Source of the DNA: an uncultured Lachnospiraceae bacterium
GTDB taxonomy: Bacteria > Bacillota > Clostridia > Lachnospirales > Lachnospiraceae
NCBI GenBank assembly: GCA_947629385.1
Contig: CANRDO010000012.1
Location: forward strand, 1 to 64,000
Direction of reading: 5' to 3'
DNA: 64,000 nt
Position 1 is the stretch's first letter; each line of letters begins with the position of its first letter. The notes under the pieces were generated by a model. The model had not been told where the DNA came from. It saw only the letters and a program-made list of their open reading frames with translations, and did no database searches. A program made the translations under genes and the position numbers. This document shows, piece after piece, positions 1 to 7,838 of the stretch.

Positions 1-93
1 AGATTTCCCTTAAGATCAAGGTTTTTATTAAGTTTTGGAACAAAAAAACAGGTAGGATTTGACACTACCGCATTTAACGAGGAGGAAAACAAA

Positions 94-849
94 ATGAAAA
101 AGATCACTCAGACTGCAGGCAGAAATCAGCTCGGCGATTTCGCACCGGATTTCGCCCATTTCAACGACGACATTCTCTTTGGCGAGAACTGGAACAATCA
201 GGACATCGATTTAAAAACGCGGTGTATCCTCACCGTGGTGGCGCTGATGTCCTCCGGGATCACGGATTCTTCGCTGGTGTACCATCTGGAGAACGCGAAG
301 GCTCACGGCGTGACCCGCGCGGAGATCGCCGCCATCGTGACACATGTCGGCTTTTACGTGGGCTGGCCCAAGGCGTGGGCGGTGTTCCGTCTGGCAAAGG
401 ATGTGTGGAATGAGGCACAGCCGGAGCAGACGGAGAAGGACAGATATCAGAACTCGATCCTTTTCCCCATCGGCGCGCCCAACGACGGCTTTGCGCAGTA
501 TTTCAGCGGGCAGAGCTATCTTGCCCCGGTATCAAAGGAGCAGGTGGGCATTTTCAACGTGACCTTTGAGCCGGGCTGCCGGAACAACTGGCATATCCAT
601 CATGCGGACAAAGGAGGCGGACAGATCCTGATCTGTGTCGGCGGACGTGGGTATTATCAGGAGTGGGGCAAAGACGCCGTAGAGATGAAACCGGGCGACT
701 GCATCAATATTCCAGTGGGTGTGAAGCACTGGCACGGGGCTGCGCCGGACAGCTGGTTTTCGCATCTGGCCGTTGAGGTGCCGGGAGAAAACAGCTCCAA
801 CGAATGGCTGGAGGAAGTCAGCGATGAGGTTTATTCTGCATTGAAATAA
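94..849 (+). CDS. Carboxymuconolactone decarboxylase / cupin two-domain protein (host)
   Basis: A 251-residue protein. Residues about 20-105 look like an alkylhydroperoxidase/carboxymuconolactone decarboxylase fold (helical, TRCILTVVALMSSG and EIAAIVTHVGFYVGWPKA). Residues about 130-251 are a cupin barrel with the metal-binding pattern WHIHH, GxxYYQEWG, MKPGDCINIP and KHWHG. This fusion is common in anaerobic Firmicutes next to flavodoxins and is usually annotated as a redox-linked or small-molecule enzyme; the substrate cannot be told. GAGGAGG lies 8 nt before the ATG. It is host chromosome outside the prophage. Confidence 0.85.
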   Translation: MKKITQTAGRNQLGDFAPDFAHFNDDILFGENWNNQDIDLKTRCILTVVALMSSGITDSSLVYHLENAKAHGVTRAEIAAIVTHVGFYVGWPKAWAVFRLAKDVWNEAQPEQTEKDRYQNSILFPIGAPNDGFAQYFSGQSYLAPVSKEQVGIFNVTFEPGCRNNWHIHHADKGGGQILICVGGRGYYQEWGKDAVEMKPGDCINIPVGVKHWHGAAPDSWFSHLAVEVPGENSSNEWLEEVSDEVYSALK

Positions 850-889
850 ATTATAGGAAAAAGATCACTGTGAAAAGGAGACGCTCAGA

Positions 890-1465
890 ATGAGAAAGAA
901 TGTATTGCGCAGCCTCAGCCTGTTGCTTATGCTTGCGTTTGTTTTGGGACTTGCGCTTCCATCGGCAAATGTCATGGCGGCGGGCAAATCGAAAAAAAAG
1001 AAGGTGCTGGTCGCGTATTTTTCGGCGACCGGTACGACCAAAGCTGCCGCAAAGAAGGTCAAGAAGGCGACTGGCGGTACTCTGTATCAGATCAAAGCGG
1101 CAGACCCGTACACGGCCGCTGATCTGGACTACGATAAGAACTGCAGAGCAAACAGAGAGCAGAATGATAAGAACGCCAGACCGAAGATAAAAGGAAAAGT
1201 TAAAAAAATAAGAAAGTACGATGTGATCTTCCTGGGCTACCCGATCTGGTGGGGGAAGGAACCGAAGATCATCCGTACATTTCTGGAGTCGTATAACCTG
1301 AAAGGAAAGAAGATCGTGACGTTCTGTACCAGCGGGGGAAGCGGAATTTCCGGAAGCATGAAAGAGGTGAAGCAGTCTGCGAAAGGCGCGAAAGTAATAA
1401 AAGGAAAGGATCTGACAGACTGGTCCTATAATCAAGTCGCAAAATGGGCGAGAAGTAAAATGTAG
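890..1465 (+). CDS. Exported flavodoxin-family protein (host)
   Basis: A 191-residue protein with a signal peptide (basic start, hydrophobic run to about residue 30, cut near VMAAG). The mature part carries flavodoxin motifs: the FMN phosphate loop in VAYFSATGTTK, then a YPIWWG motif around residue 120 and TSGGSGISGS. It probably binds FMN and carries electrons outside the membrane. It shares its architecture with the next gene, suggesting tandem duplication. AAAAGGAG precedes the start. Confidence 0.85.
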   Translation: MRKNVLRSLSLLLMLAFVLGLALPSANVMAAGKSKKKKVLVAYFSATGTTKAAAKKVKKATGGTLYQIKAADPYTAADLDYDKNCRANREQNDKNARPKIKGKVKKIRKYDVIFLGYPIWWGKEPKIIRTFLESYNLKGKKIVTFCTSGGSGISGSMKEVKQSAKGAKVIKGKDLTDWSYNQVAKWARSKM

Positions 1466-1999
1466 AAAATAAGAGGTGAATGATCATGAAAAACGGATAT
1501 AAGAAAAGAGCTATTGTTTGCGCAATGCTTATGCTGTCGTGGGCGCTTGGCCTGACTGCCTGTGCTTCGTCGGGGAACAAGGGGAAAAATACATCCGATA
1601 TAACTGTAGCGACACAGACGGAGCTGCAGGAAAAGGAAGAAGCAAGTACAGCTCAGACAGAGCTTCAGGAGAAAGAAGAAGTGAACACAGACCAGACAGA
1701 GCTTCAGGAAAAAGAAGAAGTGGGTGCGGAGCCGGAGACCGGCAGCGGCTCGAATATCCTGGTAGCATATTTCTCGGCGACCAACAACACGGAAGGCGTG
1801 GCACAGAAGCTTGCGGACGGACTTGACGCAGACCTTTATGAGATCATGCCGGAACAGCCTTATACGGACGAGGATCTGGACTACGGGGACTCCAACAGCC
1901 GCTCGTCGGTGGAAATGGACGATCCCGACGCCCGCCCTGAGATTTCCGGCACTGTAGAAAACATGGAGCAGTATGATACCGTGCTGATCGGCTATCCGA

Positions 2000-2031
2000 T
2001 CTGGTGGGGATTCGGAGGTTGCCAAGAAAAG
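2000..2031. other. Left prophage-host junction (attL region, approximate)
   Basis: Flavodoxin coding similarity ends at the codons for YPIWWG (near 2009) and the integrase terminator begins at 2033, so the crossover must lie in this short interval. Large serine recombinases use a central dinucleotide within a 30-50 bp site. The exact core cannot be fixed without the right junction or an empty site. Confidence 0.6.
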
Positions 2032-2058
2032 GCCGCCCGCAAGGGCGGTTATTTTATT
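2024..2058. terminator. Bidirectional terminator at the end of the integrase gene
   Basis: A stem CCGCCC / GGGCGG (2033-2038 and 2043-2048) with a GCAA loop. Reading minus it is followed by CCTTTTCTT, and reading plus by TTATTTTATT. The integrase stop codon (2054-2056) overlaps the plus-side T run. Confidence 0.75.
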
Positions 2059-3643
2059 GCCCGGAAGGCGGGAGCTTCGGGTACAGCGTGAGCTCGAAGT
2101 TATCAAACGGGCCGTTTTTGGTTCCGCGCTTTTCCCGGACGTATACGACCTTTTCCAGTACCTCTTTCAGCATATCGTTCTTTGCTTGCGGAGTAGGTAA
2201 GGCGGAATACACTTCGAGGAGTTTTTCGACCTTCGGAATGATATTCTTCTTGCTGGCAGCGCGGAGCCGGATTTCTTCGAGCTCGGCCGTCAGCGAGGAG
2301 GTGGACGCCTCGGCAGCAGAGATACGATCTGCGAGCGATTTTGACCGGTCAAGGAAGGTGGCGGTATCATAGACGCCTTGTTCCAAGAGATCATAGGTGC
2401 GGTTGAGCTGAACGCGCAGCTTTTCGGTATCGGACTGAGAGCGCCGGATTGCCTTCTCGATTGCGGCAATTTGCTCGGCGTCAGAGTCGGGCCCGGAGTC
2501 AGACCAATTAAGCCGGTACTCGGACAGCCAGCCGGAGAGGGACTGCAGCAGCCGTTCCTCGATCACGCTGTATTTTAAGCCGACATTATCGCAAAAATGG
2601 TTCGGGCAGCGTATCGTAGGCCAGCGAGGATGAGAGCGGAGCTGCATGGCGCGGCCACATTTCCCACAGATCACAAGCCCGGCCAGAGGATTTGTTAGGG
2701 TGCAGGTGTACGGGACAGGCGCGGGACCTTTACGGGCCATGATTTCGGCAGCTTTGTTATACACATCCTCGTCTACTATTGCAGGGTGCAGGCCGGGAAC
2801 GATCAACTGTTCCTCGATAGGGACTTGAAAGCGTTTCGAGACAATTTTTCCGTCCTTCGAGACCTTTTTCGTCCGGCGCTCGCCCCAACGGATTTTTCCG
2901 ACATAGACAGGATTTGAGAGTATTTTCGTCACGGTTCTGCTACTCCAAACACGGGAGCCAGTCGGGGAGAGAATGCCAAGACGACGCAGCCGGACAGCGA
3001 TTGCACTTGAACCGATCGGGTGTAGCTCACCGTCCGGACCTTCCTCGCCTTCGGTGTAGAGCCGGAAGATCAGCCGGACGACTTCCGCCTGTTCTTCGAC
3101 CGGGCGGAGCGTCCAACCTTTTCCGCTCTCGACGCGGACGCGCTCGTAGCCGTAGGGGGTAGAGCCGGAGGCGAATTTTCCCTCTTTCGACGCAGCGACG
3201 CGGCCCTGCACGAGACGGCGGTTGATCGTCTTGTACTCACGGCGGGACATGAAAAGCCCGAACTCGAAGTATTCCTCGTCGAACTCATTCGTCGGATCAT
3301 AGACCTTCTGCGGAGTGTATATCTTTGTCCCGGAATACTTAAACGCCTGCGCGACGATGCCCTGATCGATGGTATCACCGCGGGCAAGACGCTCGACCTC
3401 GACGACGAGGACACCGCTCCATACGCCTTGCTCAACTTCCTGAAGGAGCTGCTGCATGACGGGGCGGGAGGCAATCGTCTCGCCGGAGACGATCTCACGG
3501 TAGATTTTCGTCACCTCAAGATGGTTCCGTTTCGCGACTTCGAGGAGGAGCCGTTCGTGGCGGGCGAGGGTATCGCCTTCGCCGTGCGCCTCAGCTTCGA
3601 GATCAAGGCGGGACTTGCGGAGATAGAGACAGTTTTCTTGCAT
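2054..3643 (-). CDS. int: Large serine recombinase (phage integrase)
   Basis: 529 residues from the ATG at 3643, which has AAAGGA upstream; an earlier in-frame ATG at 3679 adds 12 residues without a better site. The N-terminal resolvase domain has the catalytic Ser in YLRKSR and the conserved VVEVERLAR region. A recombinase domain follows (GSTPYGYERV, IRWGERRTKK), then a zinc ribbon (CGKCGRAM with a second pair CPNHFC) and a C-terminal coiled coil. Members of this family integrate and, with a directionality factor, excise phage genomes. Its position at the junction with a broken host gene supports this role. Confidence 0.95.
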   Translation of the reverse strand: MQENCLYLRKSRLDLEAEAHGEGDTLARHERLLLEVAKRNHLEVTKIYREIVSGETIASRPVMQQLLQEVEQGVWSGVLVVEVERLARGDTIDQGIVAQAFKYSGTKIYTPQKVYDPTNEFDEEYFEFGLFMSRREYKTINRRLVQGRVAASKEGKFASGSTPYGYERVRVESGKGWTLRPVEEQAEVVRLIFRLYTEGEEGPDGELHPIGSSAIAVRLRRLGILSPTGSRVWSSRTVTKILSNPVYVGKIRWGERRTKKVSKDGKIVSKRFQVPIEEQLIVPGLHPAIVDEDVYNKAAEIMARKGPAPVPYTCTLTNPLAGLVICGKCGRAMQLRSHPRWPTIRCPNHFCDNVGLKYSVIEERLLQSLSGWLSEYRLNWSDSGPDSDAEQIAAIEKAIRRSQSDTEKLRVQLNRTYDLLEQGVYDTATFLDRSKSLADRISAAEASTSSLTAELEEIRLRAASKKNIIPKVEKLLEVYSALPTPQAKNDMLKEVLEKVVYVREKRGTKNGPFDNFELTLYPKLPPSGQ

Positions 3644-3663
3644 GACGGTTTCCTTTCGTGGTA

Positions 3664-3689
3664 GAGAAAAGCCCTTCACGTGGAAGGGC
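3664..3689 (-). terminator. Terminator after the repressor gene (minus strand)
   Basis: Read on the minus strand this is GCCCTTC, a 5-nt loop, GAAGGGC, then TTTTCTC. It lies between the repressor stop codon and the integrase start and should separate the two transcripts. Confidence 0.7.
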
Positions 3690-3704
3690 AGAAATCAACG
3701 TGTA

Positions 3705-4304
3705 TCACATTGCCGGCCTTTCGGTATTGCGGCCTCTTTTCGACAGGGAGAAGGAACCTTCCATATCGGCCTGCATGAGCTCGTCGAGAATGGCTGAAAC
3801 GGAACTTTTGAGATGGTTCTGCATCGCCATGAGATCAGACAGGGCAGCAGCGTCGGCAAGGTTGGCACCGGGGCGCTCGATCCGATTGCGGACCTCAGCG
3901 CGGAGCTGCTGAATGGTTGAGATCAATTTCTGGCAGAGCTGCAGGCGATCACCGCGGAAATACTGCATGTCGCGGTTGAGGAGCAGGTAGAAGCTATCGA
4001 ACGCGCTGGCAACGGTCGGCTTGAGATCATCAGGAAGCGCCTCGTAGTGCTTCTTGAAGTTTACGTCGTCGTTGAGAAAGACGACATCAGCGTTCCGGCG
4101 CTGGTTCGATACACCGATCAGGTAGTCCGTAGAGACGTCGAAGCACTTAGCGAGAAGGCAGATCGTTTCGAGATCAGGTTCTTTTCCTTCGGTCTCATAG
4201 CCGGAGATCGTAGAGCGTTTTTTGTTCGTGATTTTCGCGATATCTTCTTGAGTGAGGCCGCGTTCCTTACGCAGCGAAATTAGTCTGGTCGAGAAAGATT
4301 GCAT
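3705..4304 (-). CDS. XRE-family phage repressor (CI-like)
   Basis: 199 residues. Residues 1-65 form a helix-turn-helix of the XRE/Cro type (LRKERGLTQEDIA, KRSTISGYETEGKEP). The remainder is mostly helical, without the Ser-Lys peptidase motifs of LexA/CI proteins, so induction may not depend on self-cleavage. It is transcribed away from the Cro-like gene, and the intervening 165 bp carry several TGCCCC-type sites, the expected layout of a lysis-lysogeny switch. The role as master repressor is inferred from position. Confidence 0.85.
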   Translation of the reverse strand: MQSFSTRLISLRKERGLTQEDIAKITNKKRSTISGYETEGKEPDLETICLLAKCFDVSTDYLIGVSNQRRNADVVFLNDDVNFKKHYEALPDDLKPTVASAFDSFYLLLNRDMQYFRGDRLQLCQKLISTIQQLRAEVRNRIERPGANLADAAALSDLMAMQNHLKSSVSAILDELMQADMEGSFSLSKRGRNTERPAM

Positions 4305-4323
4305 GATAACACCTCCGTAGAAC

Positions 4324-4352
4324 AGTATAGTTTAATTGCCCCAAATAGTAAA
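4324..4352 (-). promoter_or_regulatory. Repressor promoter (minus strand) with internal operator
   Basis: Read on the minus strand: TTTACT (4352-4347), 17 nt, TATACT (4329-4324). The spacer contains TTTGGGGCAA, one half of the operator family, so the repressor likely controls its own transcription. Confidence 0.7.
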
Positions 4353-4373
4353 CATTTGCCCCGATAATCGGCA
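4336..4373. promoter_or_regulatory. Operators upstream of the repressor
   Basis: Two copies of a TTGCCCC half-site, TTGCCCCAAATAGTAAA (4336-4352) and TTGCCCCGATAATCGGCA (4356-4373). They resemble the sites at 4408, 4677, 23289, 58481, 58561 and 59329. Confidence 0.6.
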
Positions 4374-4400
4374 TTTTTTGAAAAAAATTAAAAAAAGTGG

Positions 4401-4429
4401 TTGACTTTGCCCCAAAAGGGGGCTATAAT
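4401..4429 (+). promoter_or_regulatory. Early lytic promoter with overlapping operator
   Basis: TTGACT (4401-4406), 17 nt, TATAAT (4424-4429). The whole spacer is filled by TTGCCCCAAAAGGGGGC, a CCCC/GGGG dyad, so a bound repressor would block RNA polymerase directly. The next gene starts at 4470. Confidence 0.85.
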
Positions 4430-4442
4430 CTCCATAGAACGG

Positions 4443-4456
4443 TCCCGAACGGGACA
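4443..4456. promoter_or_regulatory. GTCCCG/CGGGAC operator in the early leader
   Basis: GTCCCGAACGGGAC is a near-perfect dyad just downstream of the early -10 box and before the ribosome site of the Cro-like gene. It matches the GTCCC/GGGAC half-sites elsewhere in the prophage. Confidence 0.6.
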
Positions 4457-4469
4457 GAAAGGAGAAAGA

Positions 4470-4661
4470 ATGAGAGCGAAGCTGCAACAGATCAGAGAGG
4501 CCTACGGCTTCACACAGAAGACATTCAGTGACGCGGTAGGGATCAGCAGGAGCCACTACTCACAGATTGAGACCGGAGAGAAGAACCCAAGCTTGAAGCT
4601 GGCTATCAGGATCAAAGAGGCGCTGAACCATGAAGGCGATGATATTTTCGACGATGAGTAA
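4470..4661 (+). CDS. Small XRE/Cro-like regulator
   Basis: 63 residues that are essentially a single helix-turn-helix domain (LQQIREAYGFTQKTFSDAVG, SRSHYSQIETGEKNPSLKLA). The ATG at 4470 has AAAGGAG 7 nt upstream; an in-frame ATG at 4401 lies inside the promoter and is rejected. It is the first gene after the operator-bearing promoter, the usual place of Cro or of an early activator. Confidence 0.85.
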   Translation: MRAKLQQIREAYGFTQKTFSDAVGISRSHYSQIETGEKNPSLKLAIRIKEALNHEGDDIFDDE

Positions 4662-4676
4662 TTTTTTTACTCTCAA

Positions 4677-4695
4677 ATGCCCCAAAATGGGACGA
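4677..4695. promoter_or_regulatory. Operator between the Cro-like gene and the next gene
   Basis: ATGCCCCAAAATGGGACGA, the fullest version of the GCCCC/GGGAC family. It is followed at 4715-4738 by an AATGCTT/AAGCATT inverted repeat. A promoter for the next gene may lie here, but no clear -35/-10 pair was found. Confidence 0.6.
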
Positions 4696-4787
4696 AATGA
4701 AGTTCGAGAAGTGAATGCTTGACGCGAAGCGAAGCATTTCCCCTGTCCGATCTGTAAACATTATAGCCTGAACGGAGGTGTAAATAA

Positions 4788-5279
4788 ATGTCGAGGCAGG
4801 CAACAAAAGCAGTGGGTAACAGGTATTACGAGGCACGAATGGAAGCGGCAAAGTACAACGAAAAGCTCTTGACAAGGGCAGGCGCGTCCGAGGTGCTTCC
4901 GGGAGTTACAGAGGACAGCTTGAAGAAATACGAGCTGGACATCACCAGAGCGCCGAACGTGGTAGTAGCCCTTATGGCAGACGCGTACAATGCGCCGGAG
5001 CTGCGGAGCTGGTACTGCGCGAATGAATGTCCGCTCGGTAAGGATTGCCGGGAGATACCGGACATGACGGCAGAGCGGGCGCTGATCCGGTTTCAAAATG
5101 CGGTCCGGAAGATGGGCGAGGTTACGGCGCAGATATCCGAGATCATCGAGGACGGGCAACTGAGCGAGGAGGAGCGGGAACTGATACCGGCGATCCGGGA
5201 AGATTTTTTGGAATTCCGGCGCAGGGCCGACGAGAATTTGGCGATGCTGGAAAAAGCGACAAAAAGCGGGAGATTTTAG
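4788..5279 (+). CDS. Phage protein of unknown function, early operon
   Basis: 163 residues, acidic and helical. A Cys pair sits in ECPLGKDCRE (residues about 84-94) and a likely coiled coil at 105-155. CGGAGGTG lies 8 nt before the ATG. Its place behind the Cro-like gene and a potential operator suggests a regulatory or early takeover role, but no family is recognised with confidence. Confidence 0.75.
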   Translation: MSRQATKAVGNRYYEARMEAAKYNEKLLTRAGASEVLPGVTEDSLKKYELDITRAPNVVVALMADAYNAPELRSWYCANECPLGKDCREIPDMTAERALIRFQNAVRKMGEVTAQISEIIEDGQLSEEERELIPAIREDFLEFRRRADENLAMLEKATKSGRF

Positions 5280-5295
5280 AGAGAGGAGGCGCAAG

Positions 5296-5463
5296 ATGGC
5301 CGAAGCGAACATTGTCCGAGACTTCACGATTGGGAATACGCGGATACGGATCGCAGACAACTACTGCCGGAAGACGCAGCAGGAAGTAGACGCGATCCTG
5401 CAGAACATCGCCCGGACGGTGCAACGCCACATGAGCGCAGCAGAGGCCAGAAGCCATGAGTGA
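5296..5463 (+). CDS. Small phage protein (55 residues)
   Basis: Reads MAEANIVRDFTIGNTRI and continues to a stop at 5461-5463. GAGAGGAGG precedes the ATG, and the stop overlaps the start of the next gene by 8 nt, so the two are probably translationally coupled. The N-terminal beta hairpin and helical tail resemble short proteins often found early in Clostridial prophages. Function unknown. Confidence 0.7.
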   Translation: MAEANIVRDFTIGNTRIRIADNYCRKTQQEVDAILQNIARTVQRHMSAAEARSHE

Positions 5464-6082
5464 GAGACGAGCGAGGAGACTTCCGCCGATTATCATGTTG
5501 GGACTGATTGTGATTGCCACATTCGCGATCACGGCAGGACCGGTACATAACGAGAGCAAGGCGGAGGAGATCAGGGAACAGAGGCAGGTACACGTGGTAC
5601 AGGCAGCGGAGACGGAGAGCGAGCCGCAGACAGAGAGGCAGACAGAGACGGAGCCGCAGACCGAACCGCAGACGGAAACGGAGACAGAGACGGAAACGGA
5701 GACGGAGTATGTCAGATATTTTGATCCGGACGATGAAGTGATCCTGCGGAAGCTGGCAATGGCGGAGGCAGAAGGGGAAGGCACGGAGGGCAAGGCCCTT
5801 GTGATGATGGTTGTACTGAACCGGGTAGACAGCGGGGATTTCCCCGACACGATCAGCGAGGTTGTGTACGATCCGGGACAATTCAGTGTAATGGTTGATG
5901 GAGGCCGATATTGGTCGACGGAGCCGGACGCGGAGTGCGAGGACGCGCTGCAGATGGTCCGGGAAGGCTGGGACGGAAGCGACGGAGCGCTGTACTTTGC
6001 AAGCCTGTACGCAGACGCGAGCTGGCAGGAGAACAATTTGGAATACCTATTCACGGTCGGGGGACACAGATTTTACAGGTAA
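5456..6082 (+). CDS. Secreted SleB-like cell-wall hydrolase with Thr-Glu-rich linker
   Basis: 208 residues. One N-terminal membrane anchor or signal (IIMLGLIVIATFAITAG, residues 12-28), then a low-complexity stretch rich in T-E, P-Q and T-E-T-E (residues 55-85). Residues 92-208 form a SleB/CwlJ-type hydrolase domain (EVILRKLAMAEAEGEG, VVLNRVDSGDFPDTI, GGHRFY), a family that cuts spore cortex or vegetative peptidoglycan. The E in AEAEGEG is the likely catalytic acid. Finding it in the early rather than the lysis region is unusual; it may alter the lysogen surface or spores. Confidence 0.8.
   Translation: MSERRARRLPPIIMLGLIVIATFAITAGPVHNESKAEEIREQRQVHVVQAAETESEPQTERQTETEPQTEPQTETETETETETEYVRYFDPDDEVILRKLAMAEAEGEGTEGKALVMMVVLNRVDSGDFPDTISEVVYDPGQFSVMVDGGRYWSTEPDAECEDALQMVREGWDGSDGALYFASLYADASWQENNLEYLFTVGGHRFYR
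5620..5708 (+). repeat. GAGACG/GAAACG hexamer repeat inside the hydrolase gene
   Basis: Imperfect 6-bp units of the GAGACG, GAAACG and CAGACG type encode the T-E and P-Q-T-E linker. Because the unit is a multiple of three, slippage would change linker length without breaking the frame. Confidence 0.65.
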
Positions 6083-6103
6083 TGAACGGAGGGGGAGCAC
6101 AGG

Positions 6104-6538
6104 ATGAAAAGAAGATCACGGAGGCTGAAAAGGAAGGTACAAAGGACCGCGGCATGGACAATCGCAATTGCGGTAGAGCTGATTCTGGCGGCAGCGCCGG
6201 CAGCGCTCACGGCAGCAATCATTGTACCGATGGTTCAGCGGGTAAGGGGGTACGAGGCCATAGGAAGCGAATGGATTCTCGTAGGGCTTGTGCTCTACTA
6301 CACGTTTTCACACATACACAGAAAGACATGCGATCTGGTATACGGAGAGGAGGAGAGAGACATGGCGTATTACAGAGTGTGTCCGAGATGCGGGGCTAAT
6401 CTCGATCCGGGCGAACCGTGCGACTGCGAGAGCAGGAAAGAGCGCAAGGCGATAAAGGCGGTCGTGAGAGGAGGCGAGAGACGTGAGAGACCGGCCGGCA
6501 GATACGCAGCGGAGACGCGGAAAGCCGTCGGATATTGA
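6104..6538 (+). CDS. Membrane protein with C-terminal zinc-ribbon-like Cys cluster
   Basis: 144 residues. A basic N-terminus, two hydrophobic segments (about 18-45 and 56-70) and a cytoplasmic CPRCGANLDPGEPCDC cluster at about residues 92-107, expected to bind zinc. RBS GGAGGGGG. Two related proteins may be fused, because AYYRVCPRCGANLDPGE alone is a common short phage protein and an ATG at 6361 precedes it. Function unknown. Confidence 0.65.
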   Translation: MKRRSRRLKRKVQRTAAWTIAIAVELILAAAPAALTAAIIVPMVQRVRGYEAIGSEWILVGLVLYYTFSHIHRKTCDLVYGEEERDMAYYRVCPRCGANLDPGEPCDCESRKERKAIKAVVRGGERRERPAGRYAAETRKAVGY

Positions 6539-6737
6539 GACGGCAAGACGGAGGGCGAAGGAAAAGCTGGACCGGATCATAAGCCAGTACGGGGACGCAG
6601 GCGGAGCAAGACGCGAGCCGTGGTACCTTGAGCAGCTTGTGACAGAGGCAACGCAGGCCATAGCCTTCGCCCGTATGTCAGAAGGATATTTAGCACTTGA
6701 GATGTACGAAAAAGGGGTAAAAAGACAGCCCGTGTAA
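6483..6737 (+). CDS. Small helical phage protein (84 residues)
   Basis: GTG start with GGAGGCGAGAG upstream, overlapping the previous gene by 56 nt in another frame. Charged and helical (ARRRAKEKLDRIISQYGDA, EQLVTEATQAIAFARMSE). No recognised domain. Confidence 0.6.
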   Translation: MRDRPADTQRRRGKPSDIETARRRAKEKLDRIISQYGDAGGARREPWYLEQLVTEATQAIAFARMSEGYLALEMYEKGVKRQPV

Positions 6738-6766
6738 CGAGACACGAGCCGCCTTATACGAGATGC

Positions 6767-6807
6767 CCCTATTGTAGCACACAGTCAAAATTTATGCAAT
6801 AGGGAGG
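6767..6807 (+). promoter_or_regulatory. Hairpin that may mask the ribosome site of the annealing-protein gene
   Basis: CCCTATTG (6767-6774) pairs perfectly with CAATAGGG (6797-6804). The 3' arm overlaps the Shine-Dalgarno GGGAGG (6802-6807) of the gene starting at 6813, so folding would reduce translation. No T run follows, which argues against a terminator. Confidence 0.5.
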
Positions 6808-6812
6808 ATTTT

Positions 6813-7838
6813 ATGGAAAACAGCAAAAACGCATTACAGATTACGACGCAGTACCCGGCAGAGAAGTACAACCTGCTCGTGCCGATGCAGACGGTAGCGG
6901 AGATCGCAGAGATTCACAAGCCGGTAATGAACGCGGTGCAGATCAGCACGAACCTCGCCGATAAGGAAATCTACCTGCAGGAGAAGCCCAAAGAGGCATA
7001 CACAGACAGGGGCGGGTATCATCACGATGCAGTACCCGGTGGCTACGCGCTCACAAAGAAGGGCCTGAATAAGCTCATGCGGGCGGCGGGGATCAAGATA
7101 CTGAACACGCGGCCGATCATTCCTACGACCTGCCAGAAGTGCGCTGAGGTAAACCGGAGCATTGGCCGGCCGGTGTCATGCGGGACCTGCGGCAACAAAG
7201 ACGTGAAATTCGAGGCGCGTATTTCGGTACCGCAGCTCACCGGAGAGAACATCGAGTTTGTTGCTCATAAGGAGATCGCGACGGCAGACGCGACGGAGGG
7301 CATGACGGAAAACCAGAAAAAGGAATTTATGAAATTCCGATCCGAAATGTGCGAAACGAAGGCGATCAACAGGGCGCTCCGGGCAGCTATGCACATCAAG
7401 GGCACATACACGCTGGAGGAGCTGAAAAAGCCCTTCGTCGTGGCTTATCTTGTTCCGAACCTCGACAATGATGCAGTGAAGCAGGAAGCGGTACGTCATT
7501 TCTTCTCGACGTCACAGGAGCTCTACGGAGGGCACAACACGGACGCACGCAAGGCCGTATTCATCGAGGACGACGCAGAGGAGGGCATGGAGTACGAGAC
7601 ACCGGCGCAGCCGATCACGCAGCCGGACGCGGGAGCGTACAGGGAAGTGCCGCAGGAGCCGCCGAGGGAAGCGCAGCAGAGGCAGCAGGCAGCGAGAGAA
7701 GCCGCACCGGACTATGATCCCTATGTTTGCTCCGAGTGCGGGGCGAAGGTTAGCGGCGGAGTTGTGAAGTACAGTCAGCAGATGTACGGCAGGACGCTGT
7801 GCATGGCATGTCAGCGGAAGCAGGGAGGTAATCAGTAA
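6813..7838 (+). CDS. Probable phage recombination / single-strand annealing-like protein
   Basis: 341 residues. The core (about 15-215) contains a Cys4 zinc site (CQKCAEVNRS with CGTCGNK) and ETKAINRALRAAMHIKG, which resembles the ETRAxxRALR motif near the C-end of Erf/Rad52/RecT-like annealing domains. A Pro/Gln-rich linker (250-300) leads to a second Cys4 finger (CSECGAK, CMACQRK) at the C-terminus. It overlaps the start of the SbcD-SbcC gene by one base, and such pairing of an annealing protein with a nuclease is usual in phages. The family call rests on motif resemblance and context only. Confidence 0.55.
   Translation: MENSKNALQITTQYPAEKYNLLVPMQTVAEIAEIHKPVMNAVQISTNLADKEIYLQEKPKEAYTDRGGYHHDAVPGGYALTKKGLNKLMRAAGIKILNTRPIIPTTCQKCAEVNRSIGRPVSCGTCGNKDVKFEARISVPQLTGENIEFVAHKEIATADATEGMTENQKKEFMKFRSEMCETKAINRALRAAMHIKGTYTLEELKKPFVVAYLVPNLDNDAVKQEAVRHFFSTSQELYGGHNTDARKAVFIEDDAEEGMEYETPAQPITQPDAGAYREVPQEPPREAQQRQQAAREAAPDYDPYVCSECGAKVSGGVVKYSQQMYGRTLCMACQRKQGGNQ

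Larger units (their letters stand above)
1486..2091 (+). pseudogene. Flavodoxin-family lipoprotein, 3' end removed by prophage insertion
   Basis: Starts at the second in-frame ATG, 7 nt after AAGAGGTG; an ATG at 1480 is too close to that site. The N-terminus is a lipoprotein signal (LGLTACASS lipobox). Next comes a linker with three Thr-Glu-Leu-Gln-Glu-Lys-Glu-Glu type repeats (about residues 40-80), then flavodoxin sequence (VAYFSATNNTE) up to IGYPIWWG. After that motif the reading frame leaves the family pattern: the upstream paralogue continues with a further 70 residues, whereas this frame runs into phage attachment and terminator DNA and stops at 2091. The missing 3' part is presumably at the other prophage end, outside this window. 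Confidence 0.85.

Noticed and set aside
5620..5708. CRISPR-like or tandem-array repeat
   Set aside because: Units are 6 bp without spacers and encode a Thr-Glu linker in frame.
5143..6054. 303-codon minus-strand frame rich in Ser and Val-Cys repeats
   Set aside because: It is the reverse reading of the hexamer repeat in the SleB-like gene, with no promoter or ribosome site.
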